From contig JAKFCU010000036.1 in the NCBI GenBank assembly GCA_036676475.1, positions 62,001 to 126,000 on the forward strand: a stretch of 64,000 nt of DNA. Reading direction: 5' to 3'. Origin of the DNA: LC029 sp036676475 (lineage in GTDB: Bacteria > Bacillota > Bacilli > Aneurinibacillales > RAOX-1). The notes under the pieces were generated by a model. It searched no databases. It was not told the DNA's origin and saw nothing but the letters and a program-made list of their open reading frames with translations. A program made the position numbers and the translations under genes. This document shows positions 39,743 to 48,621 of this stretch, one piece after another. Position 1 is the first letter of the stretch. Each line of letters begins with the position of its first letter.

Positions 39743-41299
39743 ATGGGTGATATCGATGCGAAGAAAAGCCATAGTGAGGTTCTTGAGGAACGAATTACCC
39801 AGGTCGAAAAAGGTGGAGATGAAAAATATCACGAAAAGCTTAAGGAACAAAATAAGCTATTTGCTCGTGATCGCTTACGTCTTTTTTTTGATGAAGGAGC
39901 TTTTCAGATCGAAGATGGTCTGATGGCTAATTTTTTAGCAGGTGACTTGCCGGCGGATGGAGTGGTTACGGCTATAGGAAAGGTTAACGGTCAAACCGTC
40001 TGTGTTATGGCTAATGATTCCACAGTAAAGGCAGGGTCTTGGGGGGCACGGACAGTTGAAAAAATGATTCGGATTCAAGAGACAGCGGAAAAACTCCAGA
40101 TTCCTATGGTTTATCTGGTTGACTCCGCAGGAGCCAGAATCACAGATCAGATTGAAATGTTTCCTGGACGACGCGGGGCTGGTAAAATATTCTATAACCA
40201 AGTAAAGATGTCGGGAATGGTTCCCCAAGTGTGTATCTTGTTCGGACCTTCCGCCGCAGGAGGAGCGTACATTCCTGCGTTTTGTGACATCGTCATTATG
40301 GTGGATAAAAATGCGAGCATGTACCTAGGTTCTCCGCGGATGGCAGAAATGGTCATCGGGGAAAAGGTGACTTTAGAGGAAATGGGCGGGGCACGCATGC
40401 ACTGCTCGGTTAGCGGTTGTGGAGATGTATTAACGGCCAATGAAGAAGAGGCGATTGCTTCTGCCCGCCACTATCTCACTTTCTTCCCTGCTAATTATTC
40501 ACAGAAACCACAGGCTGCTGCAGCTAAGCCGGTGAAGGAAGGGGTACGCAATCCTGAAGAGATTGTACCTGCTAACCAGAATGCTCCTTTTGACATGTAT
40601 GAATTTATTCATTCCATTATAGATGCAGATTCTTTCTACGATATCAAAAAGCTATTTGCCCCTGAACTGATTACTTGCCTTGCGCGTATCGACGGGAAAG
40701 CAGTAGGGATCATTGCCAATCAACCAAGAGTAAAGGGCGGTGTTCTATTTGTTGACTCGGCTGATAAGTCGGCGAAGTTCATGCAACTATGTGATGCCTT
40801 CTCGATCCCGCTGTTGTTTTTAGCAGATGTACCAGGTTTTATGATCGGAACTAAGGTAGAGCGTGCTGGGATCATTCGCCATGGCGCGAAGATGATTTCT
40901 GCTATGGCCCAGGCTACTGTACCCAAAATCTCCATTGTGGTTAGAAAGGCCTATGGAGCCGGTCTGTATGCCATGTCAGGTCCCGCTTTTGAACCTGATT
41001 GCTGTCTAGCTTTGCCAACAGCTCAAATTGCCGTAATGGGACCGGAAGCAGCAGTCAATGCCGTTTATAGTAATAAAATCAATGCGATTGAGGATCCGCA
41101 GGAACGTCAGGAATTCATTAGGCAAAAACGGCAAGAATATCAAGAGGATATTGACATATATCGATTAGCCTCAGAACTGATCGTGGATGGAATTGTCAGC
41201 GGATCTAAGCTTCGTGAGGAGTTGATCCATCGGTTCCGATCCTATGAATCGAAAAACGTGACTTTCTCCCAGCGCAAGCACCCAGTATATCCGGTATAA
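39743..41299 (+). CDS. yngE: Acyl-CoA carboxylase carboxyltransferase subunit (PccB/MccB type)
   Basis: This 518-residue carboxyltransferase has the two crotonase-fold halves typical of the family: AGSWGARTVEKMIRIQE, LVDSAGARITDQIEMFPGRR and FGPSAAGGAYIPAFCDIVIM in the first, then GVLFVDSADKSAKFMQLCDA, FLADVPGFMIGTKVERAGII and KAYGAGLYAMSGPAFEPDC in the second. It transfers carboxyl from biotin to methylcrotonyl-CoA or propionyl-CoA. The ATG at 39743 follows GGGGAGGG; the upstream frame is open but unsupported. It is the last gene of the operon. The partner biotin carboxylase is not encoded nearby. Confidence 0.92.
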   Translation: MGDIDAKKSHSEVLEERITQVEKGGDEKYHEKLKEQNKLFARDRLRLFFDEGAFQIEDGLMANFLAGDLPADGVVTAIGKVNGQTVCVMANDSTVKAGSWGARTVEKMIRIQETAEKLQIPMVYLVDSAGARITDQIEMFPGRRGAGKIFYNQVKMSGMVPQVCILFGPSAAGGAYIPAFCDIVIMVDKNASMYLGSPRMAEMVIGEKVTLEEMGGARMHCSVSGCGDVLTANEEEAIASARHYLTFFPANYSQKPQAAAAKPVKEGVRNPEEIVPANQNAPFDMYEFIHSIIDADSFYDIKKLFAPELITCLARIDGKAVGIIANQPRVKGGVLFVDSADKSAKFMQLCDAFSIPLLFLADVPGFMIGTKVERAGIIRHGAKMISAMAQATVPKISIVVRKAYGAGLYAMSGPAFEPDCCLALPTAQIAVMGPEAAVNAVYSNKINAIEDPQERQEFIRQKRQEYQEDIDIYRLASELIVDGIVSGSKLREELIHRFRSYESKNVTFSQRKHPVYPV

Positions 41300-41302
41300 A
41301 TC

Positions 41303-41342
41303 AAACAACCCTTGGTAGGAATGCCTGTCAAGGGTTGTTTTT
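41303..41342 (+). terminator. Terminator of the leucine-degradation operon
   Basis: AAACAACCCTT pairs with AAGGGTTGTTT around a 16-base loop, followed by TT. Confidence 0.8.
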
Positions 41343-41467
41343 ATGGATTATATGAGCGAACGCTAATAATTGCTCGATAACGAGGTGATTTTCGCCAATA
41401 TCCATTGAATTTTCGCTGATATATTAAAAATAAACTATAATATTATCTTAATAGAGGAGGAGATAGA

Positions 41468-42385
41468 ATGAATATTGGAGTCATGGGAGCCGGTTCGATT
41501 GGATTGCATTTATCGGCGCAGCTTTGGTTGGGAGGACTTAAGGTGACGGTCATTTGCCGCCAGCCTGATCAAGCGTCGTACATAAATGAGTATGGCCTTA
41601 CCTATATTGATCTTGACGATCAGGCTCAACAAATTCCAGTTCAGGCTTGTAGCTTGTTAGATACACCTGAGCCATGGGATTGGATTTTCTTAACCGTGAA
41701 GCAACCGCAAATCTCATCTGCTATTTCCTATCTTCAAAACACCAGAGGGACTCAGCGTATCTTATGTTTTCAAAATGGAATCGGACATCAAGAACGACTA
41801 AAGGAAGAACTCCCTCATGCAAAGATTTATGTGGCTGTAACAACAGAGGGAGCCTACCGTCAAAGTCCGGCCAATGTTCGTCATACAGGCAGTGGGCTAA
41901 CATCGCTTGGGGCGTGGGATGAAGGGGATAGCGATCACCATCACGATCTACAAGAGTTAGTAAAGCTTTTTTCTAAAACGGAAATGAAGATCCATATCGA
42001 AGATACTATTAAAGAGCGGATTTGGAAAAAATTAATTGTGAATTCTTGCATCAATCCACTAACCGCTCTTCTCGGGATCACCAATGGGATGCTGCTTGAA
42101 TCGCCTCCAGCCACACAGGCATTGGAAAAACTGTTTATGGAAGCGCAAGAGGTGGCGCAATTAGAAGGAACTAAAATTGGTCCGTTGTTTTTGCAGGAAA
42201 TTGTCAATGTTTGTAGAAATACATATTTAAATAAATCTTCTATGCTTCAGGATATCGAAGCAGGAAGGGAAACGGAAATTGAATTTATTAACGGTGCTAT
42301 TGTCCGGACGGGTCAACAGCATGGTTTCCATGCTATTCAGCATTCCCTTGTAAGGGATTTAATTTTAGCGAGACAAAGGACATAA
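41468..42385 (+). CDS. panE: 2-dehydropantoate 2-reductase (ketopantoate reductase)
   Basis: This 305-residue protein starts with the NADPH-binding loop GVMGAGSIGLHLSAQL, has TVKQPQISSAISYL and FQNGIGHQERLKEE, then ERIWKKLIVNSCINPLTALL, which contains the conserved Lys and Asn of PanE. It reduces ketopantoate to pantoate for coenzyme A. It lies upstream of bshC and mraZ, as does panE (ylbQ) in B. subtilis. The ATG follows AGAGGAGGAGATAG. Confidence 0.9.
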   Translation: MNIGVMGAGSIGLHLSAQLWLGGLKVTVICRQPDQASYINEYGLTYIDLDDQAQQIPVQACSLLDTPEPWDWIFLTVKQPQISSAISYLQNTRGTQRILCFQNGIGHQERLKEELPHAKIYVAVTTEGAYRQSPANVRHTGSGLTSLGAWDEGDSDHHHDLQELVKLFSKTEMKIHIEDTIKERIWKKLIVNSCINPLTALLGITNGMLLESPPATQALEKLFMEAQEVAQLEGTKIGPLFLQEIVNVCRNTYLNKSSMLQDIEAGRETEIEFINGAIVRTGQQHGFHAIQHSLVRDLILARQRT

Positions 42386-42427
42386 AGACAAGCTAAGTAT
42401 TAGTCAGAGATGTTGGAGGGACCAGTT

Positions 42428-42829
42428 ATGGAGAAAATTGCTCACCTATTCGCCGGGATGATGACCATACCTGTTTTTATCCCTTTTGCTGCATTTGCGC
42501 TCATCTATTTTATTTTAATCTGGAAGAAGAAAAGTAGAAAGGATGCCCTAACCTTAGCTGTCAATGTGACGACTTTCTTTCTCATTGCAGCGGTTACGAT
42601 TATGCATGGCCTCATTCGCGAGGAACCATCGATGGCAGCGATATGGTGGGTTCTCTTGTTTTTTCTTCTGACAAGCGGAGGAGTGAGTTTTCTCCAATAC
42701 AAAGTAAAGGGAAAAGTAAACCCGGAAAAATTGATCCGTGCAGTTTGGCGACTTGCCTTTGTATTCTTTTCGATTGCATATTTCATCCTCTTTATATCAA
42801 GTATTGCCCACTTTTTACAGCTCACCTAA
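42428..42829 (+). CDS. DUF3397-like membrane protein
   Basis: This 133-residue protein has four hydrophobic helices separated by charged loops (WKKKSRKDALTLAV, KGKVNPEKLIRAVWRL). This matches the DUF3397 family found between panE and bshC in many Bacillales. Function is unknown. The ATG at 42428 follows GGAGGGACCAGTT; six codons upstream are open without an SD sequence. Confidence 0.7.
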   Translation: MEKIAHLFAGMMTIPVFIPFAAFALIYFILIWKKKSRKDALTLAVNVTTFFLIAAVTIMHGLIREEPSMAAIWWVLLFFLLTSGGVSFLQYKVKGKVNPEKLIRAVWRLAFVFFSIAYFILFISSIAHFLQLT

Positions 42830-42996
42830 AAATTAGGAATAATAACTTTCTCTATGGACATATCAATAAAAACTTGCTTAATCCACCGATGTTCCAAGAA
42901 TGTTCACAATATACGGCAGGAAGAGGTATGCTGATTGTGGAAATTAAGCATAAGTAAAAATATTTGATAGGCATGATTTAGGGGAGTGGGGGAGCC

Positions 42997-43557
42997 ATGA
43001 AGCTACCGATTGAAAGGATTGGGGGAAAAATTAGAACTCTTCGAAAAAAGCAAGCGCAAACTTTAGAGGATTTATCACAAAGCACAGGGTTGTCTAAAGG
43101 GCTGCTCAGTCAGGTGGAGAGGGGAATATCTCAACCGTCATTAGAAACACTGTGGAAAATTACGAGAGCATTGGATACCTCTATCGTTCATTTTTTTGAA
43201 GATGTATCCCATTCAAAAGTGCATGTTGTGAAAAGGGATGATCGTAGCCGAATTGTATTTCCAAGTATTTCAGGTACGTGCTACGTGTTAGGACATACCG
43301 ATCACAGCAGACTTAGAATGTTGGAAATTATTTTGCAACCCGGAGAAATGATGAGAGACGAGTTTCCAGGCCGGGAAGGTGAGCAATGTCTGGTTGTAAC
43401 AAAGGGAGAGTTATTTATTGAAGTCGGTGAAGAAGAATTTACTTTGCAAGTGGGAGACAGCTTGTTCTTCGATAGTTCGCTTTCTCATAGTTCCATGAAC
43501 AAGACAGATTTGCCAGCCTCTTATATATGGTCCGTTACACCATCGAAGTTTTCTTAG
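42997..43557 (+). CDS. XRE-family regulator with C-terminal cupin domain
   Basis: The protein has 186 residues. The N-terminal HTH (KIRTLRKKQAQTLEDLSQST, GLSKGLLSQVERGISQPSLE) is followed by a cupin sensor domain (EIILQPGEMMRDEFPGREGE, KGELFIEVGEEEFTLQVGDS, SSLSHSS). Such proteins sense a small ligand and control nearby or metabolic genes. The target is unknown. The ATG follows GGGGGAGCC. A terminator follows at 43602. Confidence 0.85.
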   Translation: MKLPIERIGGKIRTLRKKQAQTLEDLSQSTGLSKGLLSQVERGISQPSLETLWKITRALDTSIVHFFEDVSHSKVHVVKRDDRSRIVFPSISGTCYVLGHTDHSRLRMLEIILQPGEMMRDEFPGREGEQCLVVTKGELFIEVGEEEFTLQVGDSLFFDSSLSHSSMNKTDLPASYIWSVTPSKFS

Positions 43558-43601
43558 CTACTAATTAAAATCATTCTTATATTCGAATAAAATGACAAAT
43601 G

Positions 43602-43640
43602 AAAAATCATAGTTCCGCGGAAGCGGGATTGTGATTTTTT
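43602..43640 (+). terminator. Terminator after the cupin regulator
   Basis: AAAAATCA pairs with TGATTTTT; the loop holds the palindrome TTCCGCGGAA. A T-run follows. Confidence 0.7.
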
Positions 43641-43642
43641 GC

Positions 43643-43680
43643 ACTTATTGGAAAGTATTATACGCATAAGCACGCACTTT
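43643..43680 (+). repeat. Dispersed ~50-bp repeat, truncated copy
   Basis: ACTTATTGGAAAGTATTATA and CGCATAAGCACGCACTTTC keep the first 30 bases of the consensus and lose the GTAGCTTTCTTA end. Confidence 0.65.
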
Positions 43681-43770
43681 CAAAAGGGTTTCATTTCTAT
43701 ATATAGAAGGATTTTATGTTAAAATGAAATTTATACTAAAAGGAGATACTCAAATGAGAGGAGGGATCAT

Positions 43771-45390
43771 ATGCGCATAGAGGAGAAGGATTTAAGAGGA
43801 GGAAGTCGACTGATGGATGATTATCTCTATCAGTACAACAGACTGCAACCATTTTTTCAATACCATCCCTTCCTCGTTTCTTCTTGGCAAGAAAGGATCA
43901 AGTGGTTAAGTGAACATCCTATACCTCATCGAGCCCTATTAGCTGAGGGGTTAATGAGCTATAACAAAAAAGTTCAGAATCATCCTGTAGCATTAGGTCA
44001 TATTGATTTACTCCTGGATCAAGAAACTTATGTGGTGATTGGAGGGCAACAGGCAGGAATATTAACCGGTCCTTTATATGTGATACATAAAGCTATTACG
44101 TTAATTCAACTAGCCAAAAGAATGGAAGCGGAGACTGGCAAAAGGTTGGTTCCGGTGTTCTGGATTGCTAGTGAGGATCATGACTGGGATGAAGTGAATC
44201 ATACTTTCTTGTCGGGATGGGATGAGGAACTGAAGAAAATTGTTCTATCCCCAAAGCCTGATAAGAAATTGTCTATCGATCAAATAGAAATGGAATCTCA
44301 TGCTTTCTATCAGCTTACCCGAGAATTTTTTTCTTGGCTTCCAGACAGTCCCTATCAACATGAATTAAAAGAGAAGCTCTTGGAAATAGCGGATCAGTCC
44401 AATAAGCTAAGTGACTTTTTTGCTCGAATCATGGCATGGTTGTTCGGTGAACATGGACTCGTTTTGGTAGATTCCGCGGATGCTTTTATAAGGACTTTAG
44501 AAAAACCTGTTTTTTCCCAATTGATCCATCATGACTATAGCCATCTGTTGGTGGAGTCAGAGAAAGCTCTGCTAGCTGCAGGATATCATTCACAACTTGA
44601 CGTTTCTGCTGATCAAGCTCATTTCTTTATCCACCATGATGATGAAAGACAGTTGATGATGAGAACGGAAGAGACGTTCTCTTCAAAAGATGGGAAGGTT
44701 TCCTTCCAAGCAGATCAGCTACAGAATCTAGTTGAGACGGATCCAACACGGTTTAGTTCCAATGTGGTAAGTAGGCCGATTATGCAAGAATCGATCTTTC
44801 CTGTTCTTGCGTTTGTTGGGGGGCCTGGAGAGATAGCCTACTGGGCGCTGCTGAAGCCTCTATTCCATGAGTTTGGATTTCAAATGCCGATCGTTTATCC
44901 TAGATTCACTTTTACGTTAGTTGAGCGAAAAATAGAAAAATATTTAGAAGTATTTGGACTTAGTTATGAGGATGTCCTATCTGGGTGGAGTGCAAAGCGT
45001 GAGGCATGGCTACGTGACCTATTCCTTCCTGGTAAGGGAGAGGATGTTTCCGAGGTAAAAACCCAGTTAACCAATATTTATTTGCCATTCGCCGAGAAAT
45101 TAAGCAAAGCAGAGCCTGGTATCCAGAAACTTGGGGAAAAGAATTTAGAAAGAATATTAAATCATGTCGATTTTCTTTGGGATAAGACGTATCGTATCGT
45201 AGAGCATCGCCATGCAACAACCGTAAAACAATGGGACCAACTTCTTCATGCCCTTTATCCGTTGGAAAAACCACAGGAAAGAGTTTATAATGTTTTTGGT
45301 TACCTTAACCAATATGGCACCGGGTGGATCCAAGAGCTCATTGATCAACCCTTTTCGCTTGATGCAAGCCACAAACTGGTATACATATAA
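43771..45390 (+). CDS. bshC: Bacillithiol synthase, cysteine-adding step
   Basis: This 539-residue protein of the BshC family adds cysteine to glucosaminyl-malate to make bacillithiol, the low-molecular-weight thiol of Bacillales. Recognisable blocks are VVIGGQQAGILTGPLYVIHK, VPVFWIASEDHDWDEVNHTF, a coiled-coil middle and FSSNVVSRPIMQESIFPVLA with FVGGPGEIAYWALL, plus the C-terminal helix. The ATG at 43771 follows GGAGGGATC. It lies between the cupin regulator and the SAH hydrolase gene; in B. subtilis it directly precedes mraZ. Confidence 0.93.
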   Translation: MRIEEKDLRGGSRLMDDYLYQYNRLQPFFQYHPFLVSSWQERIKWLSEHPIPHRALLAEGLMSYNKKVQNHPVALGHIDLLLDQETYVVIGGQQAGILTGPLYVIHKAITLIQLAKRMEAETGKRLVPVFWIASEDHDWDEVNHTFLSGWDEELKKIVLSPKPDKKLSIDQIEMESHAFYQLTREFFSWLPDSPYQHELKEKLLEIADQSNKLSDFFARIMAWLFGEHGLVLVDSADAFIRTLEKPVFSQLIHHDYSHLLVESEKALLAAGYHSQLDVSADQAHFFIHHDDERQLMMRTEETFSSKDGKVSFQADQLQNLVETDPTRFSSNVVSRPIMQESIFPVLAFVGGPGEIAYWALLKPLFHEFGFQMPIVYPRFTFTLVERKIEKYLEVFGLSYEDVLSGWSAKREAWLRDLFLPGKGEDVSEVKTQLTNIYLPFAEKLSKAEPGIQKLGEKNLERILNHVDFLWDKTYRIVEHRHATTVKQWDQLLHALYPLEKPQERVYNVFGYLNQYGTGWIQELIDQPFSLDASHKLVYI

Positions 45391-45414
45391 CTTTATTTAT
45401 TGAAGGAGCGATGA

Positions 45415-46677
45415 ATGATGACGACAACTAAAGAAAGTATCGTAACGGACATGTCTTTGGCACCTACAGGGCATTTGAAAATAGATTGGGTTAAAGAGCA
45501 TATGCCTGTTCTTAACCGAATCCGTGAAAAGTTTGAGCAGGATCAGCCTTTTGCAGGTCTAAAGGTTGCTATTTCTTTGCATTTGGAGGCAAAAACCGCT
45601 TATTTAGCGAAAGTCATCCAAGCAGGGGGAGCGGAAGTCACGATCACAGGCAGCAACCCCCTATCTACACAAGATGATGTTTGCGCAGCGCTGGTTGAAG
45701 ATGGTATTCAGGTATTTGCCAAATATAACCCTCCGGCTGAAGAATATAAATCACTGCTCATCCACACGCTGGAGACGAAACCTGACCTGATTATTGATGA
45801 TGGCGGGGATTTAGTGACCATTCTGCATAGTGAAAGACAGGATTTAATGGAGCAGGTTCGTGGTGGGGCTGAAGAAACGACTACTGGAATTTTGCGTTTG
45901 AAGGCATTAGAAAAGTCTGGACAACTGAAGTTCCCGATGATTGCCGTAAATGATGCATTTTGTAAATATCTTTTTGATAATCGATACGGTACAGGTCAAT
46001 CTGTATTTGACGGGATAAATCGCACGACGAATTTGGTTGTGGCCGGAAAAACCGTTGTGGTTGTTGGTTATGGCTGGTGTGGGAGAGGAGTAGCCCTGCG
46101 AGCCAAGGGCCTTGGTGCAAAAGTGGTGGTAACGGAAATTGATGCCATTAAGGCGGTAGAAGCCTATATGGATGGATTTGAAGTTATGCCAATGGAGGAA
46201 GCGGCCAAGGTGGGCGATTACTTCATTACCGTTACAGGAAATAAGGATGTTATTCGAGGAGAACATATGGCATCGATGAAGGATGGTGCCATTCTTTCCA
46301 ATGCCGGACATTTTGATGTGGAAATCAACAAGCCGGAGCTAGAGTCATTATCGGTGTCCAAACGCGTGGTAAGAAAAGACATTGAGGAATATCAGCTAGG
46401 AGATGGCAGGAAGATTTATTTATTGGCAGAAGGGCGCTTGGTGAATTTGGCAGCTGGGGATGGCCACCCGGCAGAAATCATGGATATGACCTTTGCTTTG
46501 CAAGCTGTATCCCTGGCTTACGTGAATGAAAAGTATCAAGAACTGGGGAATAAAGTGGAGAATGTTCCCTACCAATTAGATGAAGAGGTTGCTCGTTTCA
46601 AGCTTGAAGCGTTAGGAATTGTCATTGATTCGCTAACAGCTGAGCAAAAATCGTACTTAGACAGTTGGACTGAGTAA
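45415..46677 (+). CDS. ahcY: S-adenosylhomocysteine hydrolase
   Basis: This 420-residue NAD-dependent enzyme splits S-adenosylhomocysteine into adenosine and homocysteine, recycling the product of methylation. It has AISLHLEAKTAYLAKVIQAG, TGSNPLSTQDDVCAALVEDG, DDGGDLV, the NAD-binding loop VVVGYGWCGRGVALRAKG, and the C-terminal AEGRLVNLAAGDGHPAEIMD. The ATG at 45415 follows GAAGGAGCG. B. subtilis uses MtnN/LuxS for the same task, so its presence here, between bshC and mraZ, is a difference. A terminator follows. Confidence 0.95.
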   Translation: MMTTTKESIVTDMSLAPTGHLKIDWVKEHMPVLNRIREKFEQDQPFAGLKVAISLHLEAKTAYLAKVIQAGGAEVTITGSNPLSTQDDVCAALVEDGIQVFAKYNPPAEEYKSLLIHTLETKPDLIIDDGGDLVTILHSERQDLMEQVRGGAEETTTGILRLKALEKSGQLKFPMIAVNDAFCKYLFDNRYGTGQSVFDGINRTTNLVVAGKTVVVVGYGWCGRGVALRAKGLGAKVVVTEIDAIKAVEAYMDGFEVMPMEEAAKVGDYFITVTGNKDVIRGEHMASMKDGAILSNAGHFDVEINKPELESLSVSKRVVRKDIEEYQLGDGRKIYLLAEGRLVNLAAGDGHPAEIMDMTFALQAVSLAYVNEKYQELGNKVENVPYQLDEEVARFKLEALGIVIDSLTAEQKSYLDSWTE

Positions 46678-46681
46678 ATAT

Positions 46682-46717
46682 AAAAAAATCCTGCCGTGAA
46701 GCAGGATTTTTTTTTTG
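46682..46717 (+). terminator. Terminator between ahcY and mraZ
   Basis: AAAAATCCTGC pairs with GCAGGATTTTT around a 6-base loop, followed by TTTTT. It separates ahcY from the dcw cluster. Confidence 0.9.
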
Positions 46718-46746
46718 TTTCACGAATTACTAGTTTCATGTGGAGA

Positions 46747-46784
46747 AAAGTGGTGTGAAGTGGGGGATTAGTGGTGTAAAGTGG
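46747..46784 (+). promoter_or_regulatory. MraZ operator: four AGTGG direct repeats
   Basis: The sequence has AAAGTGG, GAAGTGG, TTAGTGG and AAAGTGG starting at 46747, 46757, 46768 and 46778 (spacings 10, 11 and 10), ending 11 bases before the mraZ ATG at 46796. MraZ is known to bind direct repeats with an AAAGTG-type unit at about 10-bp spacing and to repress its own operon, so autoregulation is expected. Confidence 0.7.
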
Positions 46785-46795
46785 GGTGAATGGGC

Positions 46796-47227
46796 ATGTT
46801 CATGGGAGAACACCAGCATAGCATCGATGAAAAAGGCAGACTAACCATCCCAGCAAAGTTTCGGGATGAGCTAGGGGAAAAGTTTGTGGTTACCCGTGGG
46901 CTCGATCAATGTCTATTTGTATACCCTATCGAAGAATGGAAACAGCTTGAAACTAAGCTAAAGGGCCTTCCTTTTACACGTGCAGATGCTCGTGCCTTCA
47001 CTCGATTCTTCTTCTCGGGTGCAACCGAATGCGAACTGGATAAGCAGGGAAGGGTAAATATACCAGCAACTTTACGTCAGCATGCCAGTTTGGATAAGGA
47101 TTGTGTCGTGATTGGCGTCTCAAGTCGAGTAGAGATTTGGAGCCGGGCACTGTGGGAGACCTATTTTGAGGAGTCCGCCGAATCCTTCAATGAAATTGCT
47201 GAAAAAATTGTGGACTTTGACTTATAG
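46796..47227 (+). CDS. mraZ: MraZ transcriptional regulator
   Basis: This 143-residue protein has two AbrB-like MraZ repeats, each with a characteristic DxxGR: FMGEHQHSIDEKGRLTIPAK and ECELDKQGRVNIPATLRQH. It binds repeats upstream of the dcw cluster and represses it. The ATG at 46796 follows GTGGGGTGA; an in-frame ATG at 46790 overlaps that SD sequence. It starts the dcw cluster, 14 bp before rsmH. Confidence 0.95.
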   Translation: MFMGEHQHSIDEKGRLTIPAKFRDELGEKFVVTRGLDQCLFVYPIEEWKQLETKLKGLPFTRADARAFTRFFFSGATECELDKQGRVNIPATLRQHASLDKDCVVIGVSSRVEIWSRALWETYFEESAESFNEIAEKIVDFDL

Positions 47228-47241
47228 ATTGAGGTGAAAAT

Positions 47242-48174
47242 ATGTTCCACCATATCACAGTGATGAAACAAGAGGCAGTATCTGGTTTGCATATTAAAGC
47301 AGATGGAATTTATGTAGATTGTACGTTAGGCGGAGCCGGCCATAGCGAATTGATTGCTTCTCAATTGTCTGAACAGGGTCGACTCATAGCGATCGATCAA
47401 GATGACAAAGCTTTACAACATGCTAGGGAAAGACTTTCTCGTTATAGTGACAGAGTCATATTGGTGAAAAGCAATTTCCGTCATATTCGTCGAGTAGTGG
47501 AAGAACAAGGATATCCGAAGGTGGATGGTATTCTCTTTGATCTCGGTGTTTCCTCTCCACAGCTAGACGAGGGCGAGCGGGGATTTAGCTATCAAGCCGA
47601 TGCACCACTTGACATGAGGATGAATACAGAACAGGAACTTACGGCCCGGGTCATTGTGAACGAGTGGGAGGAAAAAGAACTTGCCCAAATCATGTACCAA
47701 TATGGGGAGGAAAAATTTTCTCGCCAGATTGCCAGGGTGATCGGGAAAGCCAGACAGGAAAAGCCAATCGAAACAACCGGAGAACTGGTTGAACTTATAA
47801 AAAAAGGAATCCCTGCCCCTGCTAGAAGAACGGGTGGCCATCCGGCCAAACGTACTTTTCAAGCCATTCGAATTGCGGTGAATGATGAACTCAATGCTTT
47901 TAAAGAGGCCTTGCATGATTCAATCGAGATTTTGCGTGAGGGTGGGCATGTCAGCGTGATCACGTTCCATTCATTAGAGGATCGGATCTGCAAACAGATA
48001 TTTCAGGGGTATAGCGGGGGATGTACTTGTCCGCCGGATTTTCCACAATGTGTTTGCGGACATCAACCAGTGATTAAGGTAGAGACCCGCAAGCCCATTT
48101 TGCCAAGCGAGGATGAACTTGAGGAAAACAACCGGGCTCGTTCGGCGAAGCTTCGCATAGCCGAAAAACTATAG
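47242..48174 (+). CDS. rsmH: 16S rRNA (cytosine-1402-N4)-methyltransferase
   Basis: This 310-residue MraW/RsmH family protein has YVDCTLGGAGHSELIASQ (SAM motif), IDQDDKALQHARERL, DGILFDLGVSSPQLDEGERG and the C-terminal cysteine cluster GGCTCPPDFPQCVCG. It methylates N4 of C1402 in the decoding centre of 16S rRNA. The length is typical. The ATG at 47242 follows TTGAGGTGAAA. Confidence 0.97.
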   Translation: MFHHITVMKQEAVSGLHIKADGIYVDCTLGGAGHSELIASQLSEQGRLIAIDQDDKALQHARERLSRYSDRVILVKSNFRHIRRVVEEQGYPKVDGILFDLGVSSPQLDEGERGFSYQADAPLDMRMNTEQELTARVIVNEWEEKELAQIMYQYGEEKFSRQIARVIGKARQEKPIETTGELVELIKKGIPAPARRTGGHPAKRTFQAIRIAVNDELNAFKEALHDSIEILREGGHVSVITFHSLEDRICKQIFQGYSGGCTCPPDFPQCVCGHQPVIKVETRKPILPSEDELEENNRARSAKLRIAEKL

Positions 48175-48215
48175 ACTGAAATGACAATATCCAAGCGAAA
48201 GGAGGGACTGTTTTT

Positions 48216-48593
48216 TTGAGCAGAAATCATTATGGGAACCTTGCTGTTCAAATGAATCAGGAGAAAATCCAGCCTAGGGTTAAAGAACAAAAGCATGCTG
48301 TGAAGACATCTGTTCGCCACAGTATCCCGATGGAGGAAAAGCTGCTGTATTTGTTAAGTGTTATGGTCATCGTTTGCATTTCTGGGTTTATTCTTTCACG
48401 TTATGCTTTTATTTCTCAAATGAACTATAAAATTGAAAATATAAAGGAAAACACAGTGAAAACTCAGGAGGAAAATTCAAGCCTAAAGCTAAAAGTTGAC
48501 GAGTTAAGTAAAAGAGAACGAATTTTAGACATCGCCGGGCGTGAATTGGGCATGACCATGAAAGATAGTATAGTGCGGGTGTTATCCCATTAG
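48216..48593 (+). CDS. ftsL: Cell-division protein FtsL
   Basis: This 125-residue protein has a basic cytoplasmic N-terminus, one membrane helix (KLLYLLSVMVIVCISGFILS) and an extracytoplasmic coiled coil (QEENSSLKLKVDELSKRERI) ending RVLSH. This is the FtsL layout; it forms a complex with DivIC and DivIB at the septum. The start is TTG (48216) after AAAGGAGGGAC. It lies 42 bp after rsmH and 28 bp before pbpB. Confidence 0.85.
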   Translation: MSRNHYGNLAVQMNQEKIQPRVKEQKHAVKTSVRHSIPMEEKLLYLLSVMVIVCISGFILSRYAFISQMNYKIENIKENTVKTQEENSSLKLKVDELSKRERILDIAGRELGMTMKDSIVRVLSH

Positions 48594-48621
48594 CAGCTTG
48601 GATTGATGGAGGGAGAAGCCG

